Shown one piece after another: positions 34,614-44,598 of a DNA stretch of 64,000 nucleotides (positions are counted from its first letter, which is position 1; each line of letters begins with the position of its first letter). The notes under the pieces were generated by a model. It was not told where the DNA came from, did not search any database, and saw only the letters and a list, made by a program, of their open reading frames with translations. Made by a program: the position numbers and the translations under genes. The stretch spans positions 5,146,001-5,210,000 of the forward strand of contig NZ_JAPNKA010000001.1 of the NCBI RefSeq assembly GCF_026626635.1, in the 5' to 3' direction. Origin of the DNA: Archangium lansingense. Lineage in GTDB: Bacteria; Myxococcota; Myxococcia; Myxococcales; Myxococcaceae.

Positions 34614-35522
34614 ATGAGCACCGCCGAGCTGTCGCCGCTGCTGGAGAAGTTCCGCGTCTACCTCGATGACGAGAAGGGCGCGAGCCCGCACACCGTGCGC
34701 AACTACATGATCGACCTGGTGGACTTCGAGCGCTACCTGGTCGAGCGGATGAAGCTGACGCTGCTGTCGGCCTCACACGCGGCCATCCGCGGCTACCTGG
34801 GCACGCTGGCGGTGGATCATGCGCCGTCGAGCCGCTCGCGGCGATTGGCGAGCGTCAAGAGCTTCTACAAGTACCTGGTGCGGCAGAAGCTGCTGCCCGG
34901 CAGCCCGGCGAAGCTAGTGAAGAGCCCGAAGCTGCCCAAGAGCCTGCCCAAGGTGCTGCCGGTGGACGAGCTGTTCGCGATCCTCGACATGCCCTCGCAG
35001 AAGACGGTGCTGGGCCTGCGAGACAGGGCGATTCTCGAGATTCTGTACGGCGGAGGCCTGCGCATCAGCGAGCTGTGCGGGCTGAACCTGCTGGACGTGG
35101 ACCGGAGTGGACGGATCATCCGGGTGATGGGCAAGGGCAGCAAGGAGCGCCTGTGCCCGGTGAACGCGCAGTCCATCCGGGCGCTGGAGGCATACCTGGC
35201 GCGCCGGGGCGAGCTGCTCGCGGTGCCGCGCGAAGGGCAGGATGAGGAGGCGGTGTTCCTCAACTACCGGGGAGGCCGGCTGACACCGCGGAGCATCGGG
35301 AGACACCTGGACACGTACGTGGTGCAGTGCGCGCTGCAGCGGAAGGTGAGTCCGCACGCGCTGCGCCACTCGTTCGCGACGCACCTGCTGGACGGAGGGG
35401 CGGACATCCGGAGCATCCAGGAGTTGCTGGGCCACGCGAGCCTGTCCACGACGCAGCGGTACACGGATGTGAGCGTGGAGCGGCTCCAGGCGGTCTACGA
35501 CGCCGCGCATCCGAGAGCCTGA
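34614..35522 (+). CDS. xerC: Tyrosine recombinase XerC (XerC/XerD family)
   Basis: The 302-residue recombinase has the SAM-like N-terminal core-binding domain and the C-terminal catalytic domain. Catalytic residues are visible: Arg150 (LRISEL), Lys174 (MGKGSKER), His248 and Arg251 (HALRHSF), His274 (LGHAS) and Tyr283 (QRYTDV). XerC/D resolve chromosome dimers at dif. No phage or integron features are nearby, so a housekeeping role is more likely than an integrase. XerC versus XerD cannot be settled from sequence alone. Its proximity to hslVU matches codV(xerC)-clpQ-clpY (hslVU) in Bacillus and supports XerC. Confidence 0.9.
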   Translation: MSTAELSPLLEKFRVYLDDEKGASPHTVRNYMIDLVDFERYLVERMKLTLLSASHAAIRGYLGTLAVDHAPSSRSRRLASVKSFYKYLVRQKLLPGSPAKLVKSPKLPKSLPKVLPVDELFAILDMPSQKTVLGLRDRAILEILYGGGLRISELCGLNLLDVDRSGRIIRVMGKGSKERLCPVNAQSIRALEAYLARRGELLAVPREGQDEEAVFLNYRGGRLTPRSIGRHLDTYVVQCALQRKVSPHALRHSFATHLLDGGADIRSIQELLGHASLSTTQRYTDVSVERLQAVYDAAHPRA

Positions 35523-35526
35523 TTTC

Positions 35527-35559
35527 CCCTCTCCCCTCGGGAGAGGGACGGGGTGAGGG
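35527..35559. repeat. REP-like 33-bp hairpin repeat, copy 4
   Basis: CCCTCTCCC/GGGAGAGGG followed by ACGGGGTGAGGG, in the same orientation as copy 3. It lies just after xerC and before the convergent nuclease gene. Confidence 0.8.
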
Positions 35560-35633
35560 TATCGAGCCTCCCAGGTTGAGCCCGTGTTACCCCGCTGCGC
35601 ACCACCATTGAACCTCGGGGTGGAGGCGCGGTG

Positions 35634-36638
35634 TCAGCTCGCCAGATCGCCCAGAACGTTGGAGAGGGTGGTGGCTTTGAGGGCTCGATTGAACCAACGG
35701 TCGAGGATTGCCGCGTCCGTGCACGAGAGGATGTGCTGCCGAGCTTCATCGCTGACGTCCATACCCCGCGCTTCTAGAATCTGGATGATGGACTCGGCAC
35801 GCCCCTGGAGCCGTCCCTGTTCCAACCCCCGCCGATGTCCCCGCTCGATGAGAGTCTCGCCCCTGCCGCGCATGAGTTCCTCCGCTTGCTGTGCGTCCAT
35901 CACGGAATGTAGCACCTGCCCCGCTGCTCTGCGGATGCTCCTGTCTCCGATCAAGAGGAGGTAGCGGATGACCACCACCAGACTCTCGGTGCCGTCCGGA
36001 GCGGCATGCACTTGCGCGAACAGTGCAGTCCAGTCCGGTAGACGGTGGGCCAGCTCCCCGGTGCGCCCATAGCGCAGAACGAGCCATGCCAGCTGGGCCA
36101 GGGGCGGACCAGGACGTGCCATGAGCGCCTCGGCCCGCTCGGCCGTCAGGTCATCCAGCAGGTACTCGAAGCGTGGCACCAGCGCTCGCCAGCGTTCTCT
36201 CTGCGCGTCCTCGCCCGGCAGGTCGAACAGCTCCTCGACCCTCCGGGGCGCCGACCAGACGCCGTCCGGCCCGTGGTACATGACCAGGGGGATGATGACC
36301 GGAAGCACCGTGCGCTCGGGGTGCTTCTCGCGCCAGTGCTCCACCTGGCGGACCACGTACCGCAGCATCCTCAGCGCCATCCACCTGTCCACCGAGGACT
36401 GGTGCTCCAGCAGCACATAGAGCAGCAGCGACTGGCCCCCTCGCAGGCGGGCTGTGAAGAGCAGATCGCTCTCGGTCTCCCGCAGCTCTGGGTCCACCAC
36501 GGAGCCGGGCTCTCGCCGCAGGGATGACCAGTCCACCTCGGAGACGACATGCGGGGGCAGGGCGGCGCGCAGCTCGGCCGCGGCCCGCTCGGGATGGCCG
36601 AAGGTGAAACGTGCGAAGAGGTCATGGGGTCCGGGCAT
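35634..36638 (-). CDS. Rpn-family recombination-promoting nuclease/putative transposase (YhgA-like)
   Basis: The protein (334 residues from ATG 36638) begins PHDLFARFTFGHPERAAAEL, typical of the Rpn/YhgA family. These have a PD-(D/E)XK-type nuclease core; ESDLLFTARL and LLYVLLEHQSSVD carry the likely Asp and Glu-His-Gln active-site residues. E. coli RpnA promotes RecA-independent recombination. The C-terminus contains the common RG(E)xLIERGHRRGLEQGRLQG tail. It is inserted on the opposite strand between xerC and hslV, which are next to each other in many genomes. Myxobacteria often have many copies of this family. Confidence 0.85.
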   Translation of the reverse strand: MPGPHDLFARFTFGHPERAAAELRAALPPHVVSEVDWSSLRREPGSVVDPELRETESDLLFTARLRGGQSLLLYVLLEHQSSVDRWMALRMLRYVVRQVEHWREKHPERTVLPVIIPLVMYHGPDGVWSAPRRVEELFDLPGEDAQRERWRALVPRFEYLLDDLTAERAEALMARPGPPLAQLAWLVLRYGRTGELAHRLPDWTALFAQVHAAPDGTESLVVVIRYLLLIGDRSIRRAAGQVLHSVMDAQQAEELMRGRGETLIERGHRRGLEQGRLQGRAESIIQILEARGMDVSDEARQHILSCTDAAILDRWFNRALKATTLSNVLGDLAS

Positions 36639-36807
36639 GGCCCGCGGCGCCAAAGCATGCGGCGGGCCAGTCCGGCCGAGGGGCTCCCAAAGCTCAAGGT
36701 GCCCTGAACGGCGCGCTGCACCGCGCTACTGCGCGGGAGGGTGAAGGGGCGAACAGCCGGTCGGGGAATCATGGAAACGCCCGCGTCCACTTGTTAAACC
36801 TCCCGGC

Positions 36808-37335
36808 ATGTTCCACGGCACTACCATCCTCTGCGTGCGCAGAGAGGCAAAGGTCGTCATCGCGGGTGACGGTCAGGTCAGTCTCGACAAGACCATCATG
36901 AAGAACACCGCGAAGAAGGTACGTCGCATCGGCGATGGCTCCGTCCTCGCCGGCTTCGCGGGCAGCACCGCCGACGCCTTCACCCTCTTCGAGCGCTTCG
37001 AGGCCCGCCTCAAGGAGCACCAGAAGAACCTCGCCCGCGCGTGCGTCGAGCTCGGGAAGGACTGGCGGACCGATCGATTCCTCCGCCGCCTGGAGGCCCT
37101 GCTCATCGTGGCCGACCGCGAGAAGACCTTCATCCTCTCCGGCGCTGGCGACGTCATCGAGCCTGATTACGGCATCGCCGCCGTGGGCAGCGGAGGCTCC
37201 TACGCGCTCGCCGCCGCCCGTGCGCTCATGACGCATACGCAGCTTCCCGCTCGTGAGGTGGCCACCCATGCCATGCAGATCGCCGCGGACATCTGCGTCT
37301 ACACCAACTCCAACATCACCATCGAAGAGCTCTGA
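36808..37335 (+). CDS. hslV: ATP-dependent protease peptidase subunit HslV
   Basis: HslV is the threonine peptidase of the HslUV (ClpYQ) protease. The 175-residue protein begins MFHGTTILCVRR, so the catalytic Thr is residue 5 and four residues must be removed, more than the single Met in E. coli. GDGQVSL and GSGGSYALAAARAL are further signatures. It lies 12 bp before hslU. No good Shine-Dalgarno is visible before ATG 36808. Confidence 0.96.
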   Translation: MFHGTTILCVRREAKVVIAGDGQVSLDKTIMKNTAKKVRRIGDGSVLAGFAGSTADAFTLFERFEARLKEHQKNLARACVELGKDWRTDRFLRRLEALLIVADREKTFILSGAGDVIEPDYGIAAVGSGGSYALAAARALMTHTQLPAREVATHAMQIAADICVYTNSNITIEEL

Positions 37336-37347
37336 GGGGGCATCACC

Positions 37348-38745
<1,398 letters not shown>

Positions 38746-38762
38746 CCACACCAGGAGCCCAC

Positions 38763-40013
38763 GTGCCGCTTACGACGCCCATCAGTACCCCCAAGACCGA
38801 TGCCTCCCCGCAGGGCACCACTGCCAAGAACGAGCAGTGGATGGAGAAGGCCAAGGCTCACCTGCTGCAGAACTACAAGCAGCAGCCCATCGTGCTGGAG
38901 CGCGGGCTGGGCTCGCGTGTCTGGGACGCGGATGGTCGTGAGTACTTGGACCTGCTGGGCGGCATCGCCACGTGCGGACTCGGCCACTGCCACCCGGAGG
39001 TGGTGGTCGCGGTGAAGGCCCAGCTCGAGAAGCTGTGGCACGTCTCCAACGTCTTCTACTCGGAGCCGCAGATCGAGCTGGCCGGCCGGCTCACCGCGGC
39101 CTCGGGTCTGCAGCGCGCCTTCTTCTGCAACTCGGGCGGGGAGGCCAACGAGGCTCTCCTCAAGCTGGCCCGCAAGGTCCAGAAGGACCGGGGCAACACG
39201 GACCGCTACGAGGTCATCACCTTCGAGAACTCCTTCCACGGGCGCACGCTGGCCACCGTCACCGCCACCGGCCAGACGAAGTACCAGAAGGGCTTCGAGC
39301 CCCTGCCCGCGGGCTTCATCCACGTGCCCTACGGCGACATCGACGCCGTGCGCAAGGCCGTGGGCCCGCACACCGCCGCCATCCTCGTGGAGCCCATCCA
39401 GGGCGAGGGCGGCGTGCGCCTGGCGCCTCCGGGCTTCCTCAAGGCCCTGCGCGCCCTGTGCGACGAGAAGGGCCTGCTGATGTTCGTGGATGAGATCCAG
39501 ACCGGCATGGGCCGCACCGGCAAGCCCTTCGCCTTCCAGCACGAGGGCATCCTCCCGGACGGCATCAGCCTGGCCAAGGCGCTCGGCAACGGTCTGCCCA
39601 TTGGCGCCATGCTGTGCACCGAGGAGGCCGGCAAGAGCCTGGTGCCGGGCACCCACGGCTCCACCTTCGGCGGCAACCCGATCGCCGCCGTCGCCGCCAA
39701 CGTCGTCGTGCGCAAGGTGACCGAGCCGCAGATGCTCCGCGACGTGACGCAGAAGGGGGAGTACTTCCTCTCGCGCCTGCGCGAGCTCCAGGGCCGCCTG
39801 CCCACCATCGTGAAGGAGGCGCGCGGCCTGGGTCTGCTGGTCGGCGTGGAGCTCTTCCAGGACGCCGCGCCCTACATCTCGAAGTGCCGCGAGCTGGGCC
39901 TGCTCGTCAACTCCGCCGGCGAGAAGACCATCCGCTTCGCCCCGGCCTACACCGTGGCCAACGACGATCTGGACCAGGGCGTGCGCATCCTCGAGCGCGC
40001 CCTCAAGGCCTGA
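38763..40013 (+). CDS. argD: Acetylornithine aminotransferase (class III)
   Basis: This PLP enzyme converts N-acetylglutamate semialdehyde to N-acetylornithine in arginine synthesis. Class III signatures are FFCNSGGEANEALLKLARK, TFENSFHGRT, LMFVDEIQTGMGRTG and the Schiff-base lysine in GISLAKALGNGLPIGA. The 416-residue length and overall pattern favour ArgD, although succinyldiaminopimelate or ornithine aminotransferase activity is possible. The start is GTG 38763. It follows hslU at 17 bp. Confidence 0.92.
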   Translation: MPLTTPISTPKTDASPQGTTAKNEQWMEKAKAHLLQNYKQQPIVLERGLGSRVWDADGREYLDLLGGIATCGLGHCHPEVVVAVKAQLEKLWHVSNVFYSEPQIELAGRLTAASGLQRAFFCNSGGEANEALLKLARKVQKDRGNTDRYEVITFENSFHGRTLATVTATGQTKYQKGFEPLPAGFIHVPYGDIDAVRKAVGPHTAAILVEPIQGEGGVRLAPPGFLKALRALCDEKGLLMFVDEIQTGMGRTGKPFAFQHEGILPDGISLAKALGNGLPIGAMLCTEEAGKSLVPGTHGSTFGGNPIAAVAANVVVRKVTEPQMLRDVTQKGEYFLSRLRELQGRLPTIVKEARGLGLLVGVELFQDAAPYISKCRELGLLVNSAGEKTIRFAPAYTVANDDLDQGVRILERALKA

Positions 40014-40034
40014 TCGCCCTCTGCTCTCCACGGG

Positions 40035-40064
40035 GAGTGCATTCTCGTTTCCTGAGAGTGCATT
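40035..40064 (+). promoter_or_regulatory. Two direct repeats GAGTGCATT spaced two helical turns
   Basis: GAGTGCATT occurs at 40035-40043 and 40056-40064, with 21 bp between starts. They lie 71-100 bp upstream of the -35 box at 40135, a fitting place for an activator. A dyad ATGGAGG-AGTA-CCTCCAT follows at 40093-40110. Confidence 0.35.
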
Positions 40065-40134
40065 TCCCGAAAATCGAGAGGTCTGTTGCCGGATGGAGGA
40101 GTACCTCCATTCTGAAAAAATCCGCCGATAGCGT

Positions 40135-40163
40135 TTGACGCGACCCGGGGTAGAGCCTAGGAT
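40135..40163 (+). promoter_or_regulatory. Sigma-70-like promoter TTGACG-N17-TAGGAT
   Basis: TTGACG (40135-40140) and TAGGAT (40158-40163) with ideal 17-bp spacing lie 60 bp before the start of the proline-rich TPR protein. This is one of the better matches in the window. Confidence 0.6.
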
Positions 40164-40223
40164 TTCGTCAGTTGTGACGGTTTCCTGAGTTCCCCCGAAA
40201 GGGCTCCGTTCTGGAGTTTCCCG

Positions 40224-41234
40224 ATGATCGCGCCTCAAGCCTCCATTGATTCGGGACACGACGTCCTCCGGGCCAACCAGCTCATCGAGGCGGGACTCTG
40301 GCTGCACCTGGGTGGGGACACCGACGGAGCGCGGAGCCTGTTCGTGCGTGCCCTGTCGCATGATCCCTCCAACCGCCGGGCCCGGGAGTGGCTCGCGAAG
40401 GGGACTGCCCCGCGTGCCGCCGCCCCAGTCACGGCAGCGCCGCCGCCCGCCGTGCGGCCCATGTCCCTGACGTCCGTTCCTCCATTGGTGTCCCAGCCCG
40501 CCCGGCCGGCTGCACCCCATCCCATGCTGGAGGTGAGCGTCGTCCTGCTGGACGAGGAGGAGGTGGCCCCCGAGGCCTCGGCAGAGGGCCGTCACATCAC
40601 CGCTGACGTGCTGGCCTTCCTCTCCGAGCCGCAGCCGCCTGCGCCTGCGCCCTTGGCGGCCCGGCCCGTTACGCCTGTGGCTGCTCGGCCCGTGACTCCG
40701 GCGCCCGTGGCGGCCCGGCCCGTTGCGCCCGCGCCCGTGGCGGCCCGGCCCGTTACGCCTGTGGCTGCTCGGCCCGTGACTCCGGCGCCCGTGGCCCTTC
40801 GCCCGGTCGCGCCTGCGCGTACGCCCGCGCCCGTGCCCCAGGCGGCCCCGCGCCAGGAACTGCCCACGTTGCTGCAGGGAGTGGAGGATCTGCTCGCGCT
40901 GGGAGACGTGTCGAGCGCGATGGAGCTGGTGCGCAAGGCCGAGCAGCTGGCTCCGGGTGACGCGCGGCTGGCGGCGGCCCGTGAGCGCTGCGGGCGCATG
41001 TATCAGGCCTCGCTGGAGGCGAAGCTGGGAGACCTGAAGCGGGTGCCCACGCTCAAGCTGCGCATGGCGGAGCTGATGAAGCTCAGCCTGGATCCCCGCG
41101 CGGGCTTCCTGCTGTCGCGCATCGACGGAGGCCTCAGCTTCGAGGCTCTCTTCTCCGTCTCGGGCATGTCCCGGCTGGACACGCTGCGGGTCCTGGCCCG
41201 GCTGATGGACCAGGACATCATCGCCGTCCGCTGA
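40224..41234 (+). CDS. TPR protein with proline-rich repeat linker
   Basis: The 336-residue protein has an N-terminal TPR-like pair of helices (LIEAGLWLHLGGDTDGARSLF). A long linker of AARPVTPAPV-type units follows (about residues 75-210), then a second TPR-like segment (DLLALGDVSSAMELVRKAEQ). It ends in a compact domain (LSFEALFSVSGMSRLDTLRVLARLMDQD) that resembles a C-terminal winged-helix-like module. No signal peptide is seen, so it is probably cytosolic. GGAG precedes ATG 40224. Myxobacteria have many such tailed adaptor proteins; the function is unknown. Confidence 0.8.
   Translation: MIAPQASIDSGHDVLRANQLIEAGLWLHLGGDTDGARSLFVRALSHDPSNRRAREWLAKGTAPRAAAPVTAAPPPAVRPMSLTSVPPLVSQPARPAAPHPMLEVSVVLLDEEEVAPEASAEGRHITADVLAFLSEPQPPAPAPLAARPVTPVAARPVTPAPVAARPVAPAPVAARPVTPVAARPVTPAPVALRPVAPARTPAPVPQAAPRQELPTLLQGVEDLLALGDVSSAMELVRKAEQLAPGDARLAAARERCGRMYQASLEAKLGDLKRVPTLKLRMAELMKLSLDPRAGFLLSRIDGGLSFEALFSVSGMSRLDTLRVLARLMDQDIIAVR
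40657..40795 (+). repeat. Duplicated 55-bp segment in the proline-rich linker
   Basis: A 55-bp segment (40657-40711) recurs identically at 40741-40795, an offset of 84 bp or 28 codons. This is a recent in-frame duplication within the AARPVTP linker. Confidence 0.75.
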
Positions 41235-42185
41235 TCAGTTGTAGCGGAACACGCGGAAGCCGTAGCCGCCCGTCTCGCCCTCGTTCGCGTACATGACGAG
41301 GTAGAGCTTGGTGGTGCTGTCCGCCCGGATCTCCACGAACGAGTTGTGCCAGGTGTGGAAGGGGTTCTTCACGTCGTCGCTGGTGAAGCCAGCGAGTGCG
41401 GGCACGACCCGGTTGGTGTCGAACTCGATGCGGTACGTGGTGCCCTGCGTGGCGGAGATGACGAACCAGTCCTCGTCCTGAGCGTACTCGACGCGCCCGT
41501 AGGTCACGGTCGGGTTGGTGCTGCCCCCCACGTCCGGGACGATGGTGGTGGCGTCGTTCGAGCTGTCGCCGTGCAGATCCTCGCCCACGGGGGCGAGGGT
41601 GAGGGCGTACTGGCCGGTGGCAGGGGAGGGATCGAAGGGCGAGTGGCTCACGCGCACGTAGTAGGGGGCGTTGGCGCGGGCCTTGAAACCCACCTGGGCC
41701 TTGGGCCGGCCATCCTGCGAGGAGATCCACACTCCGCCCTGATCGAAGACGTCCAGTCGCGGCATGAGCGCGCCGGCGCCGGGCTCCACGGTGACGCTGT
41801 AGACGGTGCGCAGCTTGCCGTCGATGCGGAAGTAGTCGTAGTCGCCCACCGGCTCGATGCTCTGGTGGCGCTGCGTGGTGGCGTCGGAGGCGAGCGTGAC
41901 GGCCTTCGTCAGGCAGTCATCCGGCTCGGAGTTGTCGCCGGTGTGCTCGGGGCAGTTGAGGGTGGTGAGGGGCTCGCACACGCCGCTGGGCCGCTGGATG
42001 GTGCCCTGCTTGCACAGACAGCGCGCGTTGCCGTCCTCGTTGACGCACCAGGTCTTGTCGCCCTGGGTGCAGGGGTTGGGATCGCACGGATCCTTCTGCT
42101 CATCCGGGTTGGGGTTCACCACGCAGCCGGCGCCGAGCACGGCGGCGAGGGGAAGGAAGAGGAAGCGGGAGAGGGTGGGTTTCAT
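41235..42185 (-). CDS. Secreted lipoprotein with EGF-like and pre-peptidase C-terminal-type domains
   Basis: The 316-residue protein has a lipoprotein signal (FLFLPLAAVLGAGC). A Cys-rich EGF-like segment follows (CDPNPCTQGDKTWCVNED, then RCLCKQG). Two beta-sandwich regions with the PPC pattern come next (GDYDYFRIDGKLRTVYSVTV and DEDWFVISATQGTTYRIEFD). PPC domains often sit on secreted proteases, but no catalytic domain is present. Its ATG overlaps the stop of the SDR gene (ATGA). It is the last gene of a minus-strand operon. A surface role is inferred. Confidence 0.82.
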   Translation of the reverse strand: MKPTLSRFLFLPLAAVLGAGCVVNPNPDEQKDPCDPNPCTQGDKTWCVNEDGNARCLCKQGTIQRPSGVCEPLTTLNCPEHTGDNSEPDDCLTKAVTLASDATTQRHQSIEPVGDYDYFRIDGKLRTVYSVTVEPGAGALMPRLDVFDQGGVWISSQDGRPKAQVGFKARANAPYYVRVSHSPFDPSPATGQYALTLAPVGEDLHGDSSNDATTIVPDVGGSTNPTVTYGRVEYAQDEDWFVISATQGTTYRIEFDTNRVVPALAGFTSDDVKNPFHTWHNSFVEIRADSTTKLYLVMYANEGETGGYGFRVFRYN

Positions 42186-43372
42186 GGCTGGCGGCTCCGA
42201 CGGGCCTGGGTACCCGTATCTTCATCCGGGGCGGGGGCGGGATTGCGGTCCAGCGGATCCTCCACCTCGGAGGCCTGCTCACGGCGCTGGCGGTACTGCT
42301 CGCGCACGTAGGCCACGAGCTGATCCAGATACGAGGAGAGGGGAGGGCAGCGGATGCCGGTGCCGTCCAGCAGCTCCAGGGTGTTGTGGCAGTTGTAGAT
42401 GGCCAGGTGGTTGACGTAGCTGAGGGCGGCGCGCTGGGGGCGGGCCAGCTTCTCGAGCACGGGCAGGCGCATCATCACGTCCGCGGCCCGCGCCGAGAGG
42501 TTGAAGCGGGGCAGCTTCTTGTTGGCCTTCTCGGCGATGAGCTCGTAGACGCGGCGGGCGCTCATCGGGTTGGGGTCCACCAGGTGGAAGGTGCGGCCCA
42601 CGGCGCGCGTGTCATGTGACAGCGCCCATACCGCCTGCACCACGTAGTCCACCGGCACCACGTTGAGCGGGGCCACGCCGTTGCCGGGCAGGGGCAGCGG
42701 CACCACCAGCGGGCTCGTCACCAGGAGGATGCCCAGGTAGTAGGGGCCCTCGAAGCGGTCGATCTCCCCCGTGCGTGAGTCGCCTACCACGCTGCACGGG
42801 CGGAAGATGGTGGTGGGAATGGTGGAGGAGGCGCGCTGGACGAGCTTCTCCGCCTGGAACTTGGTCTCCTCGTAGACGTTGCGGAAGTGCTGGCCGCTGT
42901 CCAGCTCGTCCTCGGCGATGACGCCCACGCGGTCACCGGAGACGTGGCAGGAGGAGAAGTGGTTGAAGCGCTGCAGGTGCTCGCAGTCGCGCGCCAGCTC
43001 CAGCACGTTGCGCGTGCCGTCCACGTTGATGCGCCAGGCCGTCTCCTTGGGCACCCCCATGTAGAAGACGGCGGCCAGGTGGTAGATGTGCGTCACCCGC
43101 TCGCACAGCCGCTGGTACTCCTCGCCAGACAGGCCCAGGTGCATGTCCACGATGTCGCCGGTGAGCAGCTCCAGCGTGGCCCCGGTGCCCTGGAGCCGGG
43201 AGGCGAGCTTCTGCGCCTCCTTGAGGTGCTTGGGCTGCACCAGGGCGTAGACGTGGGCCTTGGGCTCCTCGCGGATGATGTGCTCAATCAGCCGTTTGCC
43301 GATGAAACCCGGGTAGCCGGTGACGAAGTACGTCCCGGCCTTGCCTCGGGCTTCCTTGCGCTTCTCGCTCAT
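42182..43372 (-). CDS. SDR-type NAD(P)-dependent reductase/epimerase (thioester-reductase-like)
   Basis: The 396-residue protein is an extended short-chain dehydrogenase. Its NAD(P)-binding motif is VTGYPGFIGKRL and its active site is YEETKFQAEKL (Tyr-x3-Lys). INVDGTRNVLELA and FRPCSVVGDSRTGE are typical of the thioester reductase/NAD-binding-4 group, which reduces fatty acyl thioesters. The C-terminal 80 residues are helical with an acidic tail. ATG 43372 is preferred over an upstream in-frame start. It follows coaE by 23 bp. Substrate unknown. Confidence 0.85.
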   Translation of the reverse strand: MSEKRKEARGKAGTYFVTGYPGFIGKRLIEHIIREEPKAHVYALVQPKHLKEAQKLASRLQGTGATLELLTGDIVDMHLGLSGEEYQRLCERVTHIYHLAAVFYMGVPKETAWRINVDGTRNVLELARDCEHLQRFNHFSSCHVSGDRVGVIAEDELDSGQHFRNVYEETKFQAEKLVQRASSTIPTTIFRPCSVVGDSRTGEIDRFEGPYYLGILLVTSPLVVPLPLPGNGVAPLNVVPVDYVVQAVWALSHDTRAVGRTFHLVDPNPMSARRVYELIAEKANKKLPRFNLSARAADVMMRLPVLEKLARPQRAALSYVNHLAIYNCHNTLELLDGTGIRCPPLSSYLDQLVAYVREQYRQRREQASEVEDPLDRNPAPAPDEDTGTQARRSRQP

Positions 43373-43395
43373 GGGCGGCGGAGCATACCCGGCCC

Positions 43396-43992
43396 TCAGC
43401 CGCGCGCGAGCATCGCGCGCCACACCTCTTCCACCCGGGCCCGGGTTGTCCCCAGATCTCCCGAGTTGTCCACCAGCCAGGTCGCATGCTGGCGCTTCCC
43501 ATCGAGCGGTAGCTGGGCAGCCAGCCGGGCCTCCGCCGCCGCCTCGTCCAGGCCGTCACGCCCCATCAGCCGGGCCTTCTGCACCTCGCGGGGCACCCAC
43601 ACCAGCACCACCCCGTCCATACCCTCGTGCAGCCGGTTCTCGATGAGCAGGGGCGCGTCGTAGATGACCCGCTCCACGCCCAGTTCGGCCAGGGCCTGGG
43701 TGCGCAGGAGGAACTGCTGGCCGATGAGGGGGTGGAGGATGGCGTTGAGGGCGGCCCGCTCCTGGGCGTCCCCGAAGACGCGCGCGCCCAGCTTCGCCCG
43801 GTCCAGCCGTCCGTCCGCGTCCAGGACGCCGGGGAAGCGCTCGGCCACGGCCTGGAGCCCGGGGCTGCCCGGCTCCACCACCTCGCGGGCGATGACGTCC
43901 GCGTCCAGCACCTGGGCGCCCAGCTCCCGGAGTATCCGGCTCACGGTGCTCTTGCCGGAGGCGATGCCCCCAGTCAGTCCATAGAGCTTCAC
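43396..43992 (-). CDS. coaE: Dephospho-CoA kinase
   Basis: CoaE phosphorylates dephospho-CoA in the last step of coenzyme A synthesis. The 198-residue protein begins MKLYGLTGGIASGKST with the P-loop at residues 8-16. It has the family blocks LDADVIAREVV, HPLIGQQF and YDAPLLIEN. The start is GTG 43992. It lies between a secreted protein gene (9 bp upstream) and the SDR gene. Confidence 0.96.
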   Translation of the reverse strand: MKLYGLTGGIASGKSTVSRILRELGAQVLDADVIAREVVEPGSPGLQAVAERFPGVLDADGRLDRAKLGARVFGDAQERAALNAILHPLIGQQFLLRTQALAELGVERVIYDAPLLIENRLHEGMDGVVLVWVPREVQKARLMGRDGLDEAAAEARLAAQLPLDGKRQHATWLVDNSGDLGTTRARVEEVWRAMLARG

Positions 43993-44001
43993 GTGGTGGG
44001 C

Positions 44002-44469
44002 CTACTTCCCGGCCGGCTGGGGCGTGAAGATGAACGAGTGCACCGTCTTGCCGTCCTCGTTGAGGAACACGGCCAGCCCCAGCTTCGCGTAGAGCATGTA
44101 GGTGCGGAAGTCGTCCGTGAGCTTCTTCTGGTAGCAGGGGCTGGCCGTCGCCTTGCCGGCCGGGCAGGCGTTGCCATAGGTGCTCTCCACCGACTCCTTG
44201 TCGATGACGGGGCCGGGGAAGACGTCGATGCGCTCGACGAGCTGCGTGCCCGGGTCCACCTTGAACTGCACCTGCTTGGTGCCCTTGATGGCCCGCTGGT
44301 CGAAGTAGGCGATGATCTCCTTGCCCTCGGTGGTGACGATGCGCGAGGGCTCTCCGAACTTCTGGATGATCTGCTCCCGCTTGGACTGCCCGGGTTCGAT
44401 TCCCTGCCACGGCTTGGCCACCGCGGGCGCGGCGGCGAGGAGCACGGCGACGATGGCGATGGTTCTCAT
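44002..44469 (-). CDS. Secreted protein of unknown function
   Basis: The 155-residue protein has a clear signal peptide (MRTIAIVAVLLAAAPAVA, cleaved near KPWQG). The mature part begins GIEPGQSKREQIIQKFGEP, reminiscent of the small SmpA/OmlA-type or DUF2845-like fold in which a helix follows a G-x-S/T-x2-E motif. It has two Cys that may form a disulfide. It is the first gene of the coaE operon. I cannot assign a function. Confidence 0.75.
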   Translation of the reverse strand: MRTIAIVAVLLAAAPAVAKPWQGIEPGQSKREQIIQKFGEPSRIVTTEGKEIIAYFDQRAIKGTKQVQFKVDPGTQLVERIDVFPGPVIDKESVESTYGNACPAGKATASPCYQKKLTDDFRTYMLYAKLGLAVFLNEDGKTVHSFIFTPQPAGK

Positions 44470-44598
44470 CCCCTCAGGTGTAACGGATTCCCCCGCGCGG
44501 CCTCAAGCACCCCCCGCTTCGTCCGGGAGGTCACAAGAGCGCCAGGTTTCGCACCTCTGCCTTGCCCCCTGGGGGGTCGTCTGCTAGTGACCCGACCG

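Noticed and set aside
35634..36638. Rpn-family protein considered as a true DDE transposase
   Set aside because: The motifs are of the PD-(D/E)XK nuclease type and there are no terminal inverted repeats around the gene.
40093..40110. ATGGAGG/CCTCCAT dyad considered as the argD terminator
   Set aside because: The stem is short and followed by TCTGAAAAAA rather than a T-run. A protein-binding site is more likely.
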